5,890 nucleotides of DNA from Tigheibacillus jepli (GTDB lineage: Bacteria > Bacillota > Bacilli > Bacillales > Amphibacillaceae): NCBI RefSeq assembly GCF_030732005.1, contig NZ_JAROCA010000101.1:1-5890 (forward strand), in the 5' to 3' direction. Made by a program: the position numbers and the translations under genes. Under the pieces are notes generated by a model, which was not told the origin of the DNA, made no database searches, and worked only from the letters and a program-made list of their open reading frames with translations. This document shows, piece after piece, positions 1-5,812 of the stretch; within the stretch, counting starts at the first letter, position 1, and every line of letters begins with the position of its first letter.

Positions 1-24
1 ATTTTGTGGTGAAACATTGTATAT

Positions 25-51
25 AGGGTTTGATGATTGACCCTTTTCTAT
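25..51 (+). terminator. Possible terminator of a gene left of the window
   Basis: AGGGTT (25-30) and GACCCT (39-44) can form a 6-bp stem, one pair being G-U, with an 8-nt loop. It is followed by TTTCTATTT. The stem is short and the T-run interrupted, so this is a weak rho-independent terminator candidate for a gene that would end before position 1. Confidence 0.35.
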
Positions 52-80
52 TTACACAATTATACGGACTCAATCCTAGA

Positions 81-363
81 TCACTGTCAAAAGGGCACTG
101 ATAAAGCTTGTCAGTGACCTATTACAACTAAATCACTATCAAAACGGCACTGATAAAGCCTATCAGTGACCAATTGCAACTAAATTTCTCTCAAAAGGGC
201 ACTGATAAAGCCTATCAGTGACCTATTACAACTAAATCACTGTCAAAACGGCACTGATAAAGCCTATCAGTGACCAATTGCAACTAAATTTCTCTCAAAA
301 GGGCACTGATAAAGCTGGTCAGTGACCTATTGCAACCAAATCACTGTCAAAACGGCACTGATG
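81..363. repeat. 52-bp tandem repeat array with a hairpin in each unit
   Basis: Five full 52-bp units (81-132, 133-184, 185-236, 237-288, 289-340) and a partial sixth (341-363) lie head to tail. Each full unit contains the inverted repeat CACTGATA-5 nt-TATCAGTG, perfect in units 2-4; in units 1 and 5 the inner bases vary but CACTGA/TCAGTG is kept. Linkers alternate between two versions, one containing TCACTGTC and CTATTACAAC, the other TTTCTCTC and CAATTGCAAC, so the true period is about 104 bp. Positions 133-236 and 237-340 differ at only about six sites. Unit 1 is a hybrid of the two types. The period is not a multiple of three and no gene lies here. Function is unknown; a VNTR-like array, a protein-binding array or a series of RNA stem-loops are all possible. 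Confidence 0.93.
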
Positions 364-380
364 AGAGCTGCTGCTGAAAG

Positions 381-418
381 TGAAATTAACGCAGCACTAT
401 CTTATACTTTCTTTACCT
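381..418 (+). repeat. Orphan tail of the dispersed intergenic element
   Basis: This segment reads TGAAATTA, then about 13 bp, then TTATACTTTCTTTACC. It matches the tails at 539-575 and 1400-1439. No head of the element precedes it; the 52-bp array ends just upstream instead. It also resembles a promoter (GTGAAA at 380-385, 17-bp spacer, TATACT at 403-408), so it may add a second upstream start for ypmS. That use is inferred. Confidence 0.5.
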
Positions 419-419
419 T

Positions 420-575
420 GAACAAAGGCGCAAGCGGCCGTAACAAAATGATAATTTCCTTCAGTCCCTTAACGCCGCGATTTGGGACTGGAATTGGAAA
501 AATACTTTGTTCATTCCATCAGCGCTGTGAATATGGATTGAAATTGGAAAACAACATATTTTATACTTTCCTTAC
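420..575 (+). repeat. Dispersed intergenic element, copy A
   Basis: The head GAACAAAGGCGCAAGCG at 420-436 matches the heads of copies B (1242) and C (3466, reverse). The tail TGAAATTG...TTATACTTTCCTTAC at 539-575 matches the tail of B. The middle differs from B but holds its own inverted repeat, CAGTCCC (462-468) with GGGACTG (484-490). The tail contains the ypmS promoter. The element is non-coding. Assigning A, B and C to one family rests on the shared ends, since the middles have diverged. Confidence 0.6.
538..567 (+). promoter_or_regulatory. Probable sigma-A promoter of ypmS
   Basis: TTGAAA (538-543), an 18-bp spacer and TATACT (562-567) closely match the sigma-A consensus. Transcription would start near 574, giving a leader of about 25 nt with AAAGGGGG (585-592) placed 6 nt before the ypmS ATG. 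The hexamers lie in the tail of dispersed element copy A. Confidence 0.6.
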
Positions 576-598
576 ACGCCAAAGAAAGGGGGCAAATA

Positions 599-1237
599 AT
601 GGCAGAAAAAAGAGTTTCACGGAAAAATTCAAAATGGAAAAAGCTATTTTGGTCCCTGCTTGCCATCGATCTCTTCATTATTATTGTTTTGCTGGTATTG
701 ATCTTTTGGCCGATACCTGAAGCGAAAATAGCACACCAGCATCACGTCGATGAGACAAAAAGCTCGGAATTTATTATACGTACTACGAGGGAAAACCTGG
801 ATGAATTGATTAATGCATACCTGGATAAGTTGCTACAGGACTCCAAATATCAGTACAGTGTTTCACTGGAGGATGATGTCCATTTAATGGGTGAACTGCC
901 TGTATTTTCCACCAAAGTTCCCCTATCATTACATTTGGAGCCGATTGCCCAGAAAAATGGGGATGTTGTGCTAAAACAAAAATCGATTTCCATTGGCTTA
1001 TTGGAACTTCCGAATAAAAAAATCATGGAATACATGAAGAAATACTTGCCAATGCCTGAGTGGGTCACGATTAATCCAAAAAAGGCAGAAATATATGTCG
1101 CTGTCACGCAGATGAAAATTAAAAGTAACTTTCATGTACGGGTGGAACATCTCGACCTAGAAGCAAACAATATCGCAATTAAGCTCAAGGTGCCATACCG
1201 AAAATTAGGAATCGACCCGATCAGATTCGGTCAGTAA
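599..1237 (+). CDS. ypmS: YpmS-family (DUF2140) membrane-anchored protein
   Basis: A 212-residue protein. The first 15 residues are rich in Lys and Arg, residues 16-37 form one hydrophobic membrane helix, and the rest should lie outside the membrane, so it looks like an N-terminally anchored surface protein. The soluble part carries features I associate with Bacillus YpmS: a segment like TTRENLDELINAYL soon after the helix, then SLEDDVHLMG, the FSTKVPLSLHLEP stretch, and GLLELPNKKIMEYMKKYLPMPEWVTINP. The biochemical role of this family is not established. The start is fixed by AAAGGGGG six bases before the ATG and by the promoter at 538-567. In B. subtilis, as I recall, ypmS follows ypmR (an SGNH hydrolase); here no coding sequence occurs in the preceding 598 bases, so the gene is probably transcribed alone. 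Family assignment is fairly sure, function unknown. Confidence 0.85.
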   Translation: MAEKRVSRKNSKWKKLFWSLLAIDLFIIIVLLVLIFWPIPEAKIAHQHHVDETKSSEFIIRTTRENLDELINAYLDKLLQDSKYQYSVSLEDDVHLMGELPVFSTKVPLSLHLEPIAQKNGDVVLKQKSISIGLLELPNKKIMEYMKKYLPMPEWVTINPKKAEIYVAVTQMKIKSNFHVRVEHLDLEANNIAIKLKVPYRKLGIDPIRFGQ

Positions 1238-1241
1238 TTAT

Positions 1242-1439
1242 GAGCAAAGGCGCAAGCGCCCTTACAGGCTAAAAGCGCGACGTCCTGGGACTGCGATTAC
1301 TCGTCCCACCGAAAACCATTTGGGGCTACGAATACTCGCCCCATCAAAAAACTCTGCTAGTTGCTGGGCGCTGGAGCCGGACTTGGCTGTCATAGCAAAT
1401 GACATTAATTAACCCAATTTTATACTTACTTTCTTTACC
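1242..1439 (+). repeat. Dispersed intergenic element, copy B
   Basis: The head GAGCAAAGGCGCAAGCG starts 5 bases after the ypmS stop; AAGGCG-CAAG-CGCC forms a tight hairpin. Next come two look-alike hairpins: TGGGAC/GTCCCA (1286-1308) and TGGGGC/GCCCCA (1321-1343), each with an 11-nt loop. Then comes a GC-rich stretch (about 1360-1395) and a tail (1400-1439) with ATGACA, 16 bp and TATACT. The first 100 bp match copy C in inverted orientation. I remember similar intergenic repeats from related Bacillaceae but cannot name a family. No U-tract follows the head hairpin, so it is not a classic terminator for ypmS. Confidence 0.75.
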
Positions 1440-1445
1440 TATAAA

Positions 1446-1500
1446 AAACAACGTGCCTGGCTGTCAGTTTTCATAGACAGCGAGCATGTTGTTTATTTTT
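1446..1500. terminator. Bidirectional terminator between ypmS and the WYL gene
   Basis: AAACAACGTGC (1446-1456) pairs with GCATGTTGTTT (1484-1494) with one G-T pair on one strand, and GCTGTC (1460-1465) pairs with GACAGC (1476-1481), around a 10-nt loop. On the minus strand the stem runs into GTTGTTTTTTAT; on the plus strand into GTTTATTTTTTC. It can therefore stop transcripts from both convergent genes. The WYL stop codon (1464-1466) lies inside the hairpin, so the last codons of that gene double as terminator. Confidence 0.8.
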
Positions 1501-2456
1501 TCTTTGACGGTGTCAACCAGGGAGTCCGGTTCCAGCACCTTTGCTTTATTTCCCCATGTCAGAATCCAATTGATCAGTCCCTGTGATAGCTTGGCCTTTG
1601 TTTTGAGAACAAAATGTTCAGCGTCTTGTTTGCGAATGTCCGCATCCTGGCCAAAACGGTCCAGCACGACATTGACCAAGTCATTGTGAAAACGAATTTT
1701 AATCCATATCTCTTCACCGGCAAACATGTGAAAACTGCGGTCAACATATTCCTGCAGGTGAAAATCCTGTTTTTTGAATGACTGCTCCGAAATGCCGATG
1801 TGACGAATGCGATCAAGCCGGTAATGCCTGATTTCATCCAATTCCTGATGACGACCAATCAAATAATAATAGTCATTCTGCCAAATCAACGCATACGGCT
1901 CCACGTCATATACCGCTCCATCCCTGCTATAGACGAATTCCTTGTCCACATTGTATCTGCCATATTTAAACTGCAGGACTCGACTATGAACAATTGCACG
2001 GTGCACGCTGTCGATATTCAATTTGATCAGCTCATAATCCATATTCGCCGACTGGCTGAAAACCATTGCTTGCGGCAGTGTTTTCGCAATATGCTCGCTT
2101 GTTAAGCTTTTTAGTTTATCGAGCAGCTGTTTCTTTTCATTTGGCGTAATGAATTTTGCCGACAAAACAGCGTCAATCATCAGGCGCAACTGATATGTTT
2201 CAAATAGCCGAGTTTGGTGGCTGTAAAGGATCTTGCCATATTTCCCCTTATTGCGGACAATTTCGAAATCCATTTCATCGAGTGCGTCCAAATCTTTTTT
2301 CAACGTACGTTTATCATATTTCCCATTTATTATGTATTTTTCCATTGCTTTATTTATGTCATCGATGCTGAGTTCATTCATCTCATCCGTTTTTTGAAAC
2401 AACATCTCTCTTAATTTTAACAGTCGGTAGCTATTGTTGCGTTCCAGTTTTTCCAA
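1464..2456 (-). CDS. WYL-domain transcriptional regulator (HTH-WYL-WCX)
   Basis: With the start chosen here the protein has 330 residues. The N-terminal 75 or so form a winged helix-turn-helix of the type seen in WYL regulators, with KYDKRTLKKDLDALDEMDFEI near residues 47-67. The WYL domain spans about 163-221; its core motif reads YDVEPYALIWQNDYYYLIGRH followed by IRHYRLDRI, so the eponymous Trp-Tyr-Leu is Tyr-Tyr-Leu. The C-terminal WCX-like part runs to the end. Such proteins are DNA-binding regulators that sense a ligand or nucleic acid; the target here is unknown. The start is TTG at 2456, preceded by AGGGGGG (2471-2465) at 8 nt. The frame stays open to a TTG at 2507, but that TTG is the -35 box of the promoter. 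The gene seems monocistronic and ends in the bidirectional terminator. Confidence 0.85.
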   Translation of the reverse strand: MEKLERNNSYRLLKLREMLFQKTDEMNELSIDDINKAMEKYIINGKYDKRTLKKDLDALDEMDFEIVRNKGKYGKILYSHQTRLFETYQLRLMIDAVLSAKFITPNEKKQLLDKLKSLTSEHIAKTLPQAMVFSQSANMDYELIKLNIDSVHRAIVHSRVLQFKYGRYNVDKEFVYSRDGAVYDVEPYALIWQNDYYYLIGRHQELDEIRHYRLDRIRHIGISEQSFKKQDFHLQEYVDRSFHMFAGEEIWIKIRFHNDLVNVVLDRFGQDADIRKQDAEHFVLKTKAKLSQGLINWILTWGNKAKVLEPDSLVDTVKEKINNMLAVYEN

Positions 2457-2478
2457 AATGGCTTCCCCCCTGCCTTTC

Positions 2479-2507
2479 ATCATAAGCCAGAAATAAACCC
2501 TTGCCAA
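2479..2507 (-). promoter_or_regulatory. Sigma-A promoter of the WYL regulator gene
   Basis: On the minus strand TTGGCA (2507-2502), a 17-bp spacer and TATGAT (2484-2479) each differ from the sigma-A consensus at one position. Transcription should start near 2475-2471, only about 15-19 nt before the TTG start codon and almost on top of the AGGGGGG ribosome binding site. Confidence 0.7.
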
Positions 2508-2642
2508 GCGACCGGTTCATCGCGATTTTTTATGCTTGTTGTTTTGCCGATTCATGCGGGTTTGCTTATAAAGCCATAATCCACTTTTGGCATTTCATTT
2601 AGCAGTCCATTCGCAAGTTTTGCCCCGCATACGTTTACGGAA

Positions 2643-2665
2643 CAGCCGTCTATGTGCAACGGCTG
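2643..2665 (-). terminator. Hairpin after the papain-like gene, weak terminator
   Basis: CAGCCGT (2643-2649) and ACGGCTG (2659-2665) form a perfect 7-bp stem with a 9-nt loop, 18 bases beyond the stop codon of the papain-like gene. On the minus strand it is followed by TTCCGT rather than a T-run, so termination may be partial and read-through toward the WYL gene possible. Confidence 0.35.
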
Positions 2666-2683
2666 CCATTGCAGGGCATGCTA

Positions 2684-3259
2684 TTAAGAAGTTACTGCGA
2701 TGATCGTATCACACGCACTTTTTTCTTCCAGCCTGGCAACAGGATAATCGCCAAGGCGGCCTTCATAAAGCAAATCCAACCCCTTATGCCCGCGAATATC
2801 GGAAGGTGTCGTAAAACAACTCGGCTTCTCCAGTTGAAAGGATGCGCTATCCTTTAAAACAGACGCAACAAACTGGGAACAAAATAAAGCATTTTTTCGT
2901 TTGATTTCAATGCGCAGCAGCACGCCAAACAATCCGATAAAATTATAACGATAGCTGTTTTGCTGTGCTTCAATCGTTTTTATATTTTTCAGCAGCTGAA
3001 TAAATTCCGCCTCTTCCAGTCGAAAGGAATAAACGGCACAGTCTGCATTCCGTAAAAATTCGCCGCGAATATCTTCTTTTACAAATCCACCGCTAAACGG
3101 GTTCCTTGGCTGGATTCTGCCAAAACTGTACACCTCTGTCAGCGCATCATCGAATCCAATGGAAACATGGTTCAACGTGCACCTAGAAAAAAAGTTGATC
3201 ACTTTTGATAAACATGTACCCGTATCGGTGAAAACCAAATAAATCGTTCTTTCCCCCAT
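2684..3259 (-). CDS. Permuted papain-like cysteine hydrolase (YycO/YiiX-type fold)
   Basis: A 191-residue protein with no signal peptide or clear membrane helix. The order of likely catalytic residues is that of circularly permuted NlpC/P60-like (papain-fold) enzymes: His31 in LNHVSIGFD near the N-terminus, a possible polar partner around Glu42 in EVYSFGR, and Cys127 in ALFCSQFVASVL in the second half. Relatives include amidases and lipid or peptide hydrolases, but the substrate of this group is unknown to me. I remember similar hypothetical proteins in Bacillus sharing the RPRNPF..GF.EDIRGE and YRYN..GLFG stretches. The ATG at 3259 has GGGGGGG (3272-3266) six bases upstream; the frame extends to a GTG at 3310 that lacks a good ribosome binding site. 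It is probably transcribed from the promoter at 3327-3357. Fold assignment is moderately sure, activity is inferred. Confidence 0.75.
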   Translation of the reverse strand: MGERTIYLVFTDTGTCLSKVINFFSRCTLNHVSIGFDDALTEVYSFGRIQPRNPFSGGFVKEDIRGEFLRNADCAVYSFRLEEAEFIQLLKNIKTIEAQQNSYRYNFIGLFGVLLRIEIKRKNALFCSQFVASVLKDSASFQLEKPSCFTTPSDIRGHKGLDLLYEGRLGDYPVARLEEKSACDTIIAVTS

Positions 3260-3324
3260 GCCAGACCCCCCCACTGGTCGGACGGACCAAATGCAGTTTT
3301 TATCTGCCACTGTTTTTCATTTGC

Positions 3325-3466
3325 CTGTTATAAATTTTGGGCTGTGTCATTTTTCAATTTCTATCGCCACGCCCGGTTCGATGCGTAGTGGTTTTCGAAA
3401 GGGAGCTTAACCGCAGCCCCATAAGTCGCGCGCTTTTTACCTGTAAGGGCACTTGCGCCTTTGCTC
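3325..3466 (-). repeat. Dispersed intergenic element, copy C (inverted)
   Basis: Read on the minus strand from 3466 it begins GAGCAAAGGCGCAAGTG, then CCCTTACAGG and AAAAGCGCG, nearly identical to copy B from 1242. A less perfect GGGGCTGCGG...CTCCC hairpin region and GAAAACCA follow, as in B. The tail near 3357-3325 is less similar but still promoter-like. It fills most of the gap between the papain-like gene and ykpA, together with an inverted repeat around CCACGC...GCGT (about 3366-3391). Confidence 0.65.
3327..3357 (-). promoter_or_regulatory. Possible promoter of the papain-like gene
   Basis: On the minus strand TTGAAA (3357-3352) is followed after 19 bp by TATAAC (3332-3327); with a 17-bp spacer the -10 would be TTTATA. 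Spacing is not ideal. The site resembles the tails of copies A and B of the dispersed element, as it also contains ATGACA, CCCAA and TTTATA in that order. Confidence 0.4.
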
Positions 3467-3489
3467 CATTATACGTTGTTCTCGTCTAA

Positions 3490-5231
<1,742 letters not shown>

Positions 5232-5289
5232 CAAGCTAATCATAGTTTTGCCGATTTTACAGTTTTATTTTAATTTTGCGTTTCATCCG

Positions 5290-5318
5290 TTGTAATTGGC
5301 ATAGTTTTTATGTATAAT
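5290..5318 (+). promoter_or_regulatory. Promoter of the antisense (antitoxin) RNA
   Basis: TTGTAA (5290-5295), a 17-bp spacer and a consensus TATAAT (5313-5318) form a strong sigma-A-like promoter on the plus strand. It points at the 3' end of the minus-strand peptide gene. No ORF with a ribosome binding site follows, so the product should be a small RNA starting near 5325. Confidence 0.75.
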
Positions 5319-5349
5319 GGATATAGATATAAAAAGAGAGAAGACATCC
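5298..5349 (+). repeat. Direct repeat, left copy (antitoxin promoter region)
   Basis: This 52-bp stretch recurs at 5761-5812 with 3 mismatches. It carries the -10 box, the presumed RNA start, and the outer arm plus loop of the peptide-mRNA terminator. The repeat starts inside the promoter spacer, so the -35 boxes differ (TTGTAA here, TTGAGT in the other copy). Confidence 0.9.
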
Positions 5350-5362
5350 GTCTCCCCTCTTT
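5331..5362 (-). terminator. Terminator of the peptide (toxin) mRNA
   Basis: Read on the minus strand, AAAGAGGGGAGAC, loop GGAT, GTCTTCTCTCTTT makes a 13-bp stem in which 11 pairs are Watson-Crick and two are G-U. It runs into a TTTTT tract before ATATC. It lies 34 bases beyond the peptide stop codon and overlaps the first bases of the antisense RNA. Confidence 0.75.
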
Positions 5363-5395
5363 GTAGCTTCCACCGCCAGAGTTGGTGGCTGTCAA

Positions 5396-5539
5396 TTATT
5401 TCTGAGAACCACCCTTTTCCTTGTGACGGTACGGGGTGGTTTTCTTATCCCTCAAGACAGTTCTTTGGAAAATATACGCGCTTATAGCACGTACAATTCC
5501 TTTCAGAACTTCCTTAAGGAATTCAAGAAACAATTCCAT
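5396..5539 (-). CDS. Small amphipathic peptide, candidate type I toxin
   Basis: A 47-residue peptide. Residues 2-24 (ELFLEFLKEVLKGIVRAISAYIF) look like one amphipathic or membrane-associating helix, with Leu, Ile, Val and Phe on one face and Glu, Lys and Arg on the other. Residues 25-47 are strongly basic and end in HKEKGGSQK. This helix plus Lys-rich tail is typical of type I toxins, which damage membranes when over-produced, but I cannot name a family. The ATG at 5539 follows AGGTGA (5550-5545) at a short spacing; an in-frame ATG at 5584 has no such site. The last codons overlap the terminator of a convergent antisense RNA, the transcript has its own terminator, and a leader hairpin hides the ribosome binding site. 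The gene is well supported; toxin function is inferred from this architecture. Confidence 0.7.
   Translation of the reverse strand: MELFLEFLKEVLKGIVRAISAYIFQRTVLRDKKTTPYRHKEKGGSQK
5407..5446 (+). terminator. Antitoxin terminator inside the peptide gene
   Basis: AACCACCC (5407-5414) and GGGTGGTT (5434-5441) form a perfect 8-bp stem with a 19-nt loop, followed by TTCTT. It would end the plus-strand RNA. On the minus strand the same bases encode Thr-Thr-Pro and Gly-Gly-Ser near the peptide C-terminus, and no T-run follows there. Confidence 0.75.
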
Positions 5540-5581
5540 GGTTATCACCTCAACCCTTTGGAAAGGAAATGTGACAACCAC
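5537..5581 (-). promoter_or_regulatory. Leader hairpin hiding the peptide start
   Basis: In the mRNA, GGTTGTCAC (5579-5571) pairs along its full length with GTGATAACC (5548-5540), including one G-U pair; two further pairs can include A and U of the start codon. Most of the AGGTGA ribosome binding site lies in the stem. Inside the loop CCTT and AAGG can form a second small stem. This should keep translation low in the full-length transcript. Confidence 0.6.
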
Positions 5582-5608
5582 CACCCCGACAATTTCAGCT
5601 ACACTACT

Positions 5609-5619
5609 ATTCTAGTATA
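5609..5619 (-). promoter_or_regulatory. Possible -10 region of the peptide gene
   Basis: The minus strand reads TATACTAGAAT here, offering TATACT (5619-5614) or TAGAAT (5614-5609) as -10 box. No good -35 lies 16-18 bp upstream. A start near 5602-5607 would give a leader of about 65 nt that contains the whole hairpin. Confidence 0.35.
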
Positions 5620-5672
5620 TATTGTCTAATTTGCGCTATTTTTCTGGAGATTTTTAACGCTATTTTTGTTGC

Positions 5673-5717
5673 TGTATAGGTTAAGCGTACAACGTTGTAA
5701 ACAGCTTATGCTATACA
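5673..5717. repeat. Interrupted 45-bp inverted repeat upstream of the peptide gene
   Basis: TGTATAG (5673-5679) pairs with CTATACA (5711-5717), AAGC (5683-5686) with GCTT (5704-5707), and the centre TACAACGTTGTA (5688-5699) is a perfect 12-bp palindrome. It lies about 55 bp upstream of the presumed -10 region of the peptide gene. It could be an operator or a recombination site; there is no T-run that would make it a terminator. Confidence 0.6.
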
Positions 5718-5760
5718 CTTTTCTGAATGATTCTATTTACCCAACTTTTATTTGAGTAGT

Positions 5761-5812
5761 GGCATACTTTTTATGTATAGTGGGTATAGATATAAAAAGA
5801 GAGAAGACATCC
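5761..5812 (+). repeat. Direct repeat, right copy: truncated antitoxin start
   Basis: Identical to 5298-5349 at 49 of 52 positions. It has its own -10 TATAGT (5776-5781), with TTGAGT (5752-5757) as -35 at 18 bp, so it could still start an RNA. The second arm of the toxin terminator (GTCTCCCCTC) is absent; after ACATCC comes TTGTAGC and then unrelated sequence. It is probably the remnant of a second toxin-antitoxin copy. Confidence 0.85.

Larger units (their letters stand above)
5325..5446 (+). ncRNA. Candidate type I antitoxin RNA, about 120 nt
   Basis: The RNA is inferred between the promoter at 5290-5318 and the terminator at 5407-5446. It is complementary to the 3' untranslated part of the peptide mRNA and to its last 17 codons or so. 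It can fold into an imperfect 5' stem (5333-5362, with two A-C mismatches on this strand), a small stem CCACC/GGTGG (5370-5388), and the terminator stem. The layout matches convergent type I pairs of Bacillus such as txpA/ratA and bsrG/SR4, in which the antitoxin overlaps the toxin 3' end. Expression and activity are inferred; the exact ends are approximate. Confidence 0.6.

Noticed and set aside
81..363. CRISPR array
   Set aside because: The sequences between the palindromes are near-identical and alternate in two versions; there are no unique spacers, and no cas genes are in the window.
322..720. 132-codon open frame on the plus strand
   Set aside because: It begins in the tandem array, runs through repeat A and overlaps the start of ypmS in another frame; no ribosome binding site and no protein-like character.
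1399..1426. Functional antisense promoter against the WYL gene
   Set aside because: ATGACA-16 bp-TATACT is plausible, but it faces the bidirectional terminator 20 bp downstream and is best explained as the tail of element B.
2517..2555. 12-residue Lys-rich ORF (minus strand) upstream of the WYL gene
   Set aside because: No ribosome binding site, no promoter pointing at it, and too short to support as a gene.
3260..3310. N-terminal extension of the papain-like protein from GTG at 3310
   Set aside because: Weak upstream context; GGGGGGG lies six bases before the ATG at 3259, and the added residues look like translated leader.
3375..3384. GGTTCGATGC resembling a tRNA T-loop
   Set aside because: No acceptor stem, anticodon arm or D-arm can be fitted around it; it belongs to the intergenic element C region.
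5540..5584. Upstream ATG at 5584 for the small peptide
   Set aside because: It lies in the leader hairpin region without a ribosome binding site; AGGTGA supports the ATG at 5539.
5423..5629. 68-codon plus-strand open frame opposite the peptide gene
   Set aside because: No ribosome binding site; it starts at the end of the antisense terminator and is antisense to the better supported peptide gene.
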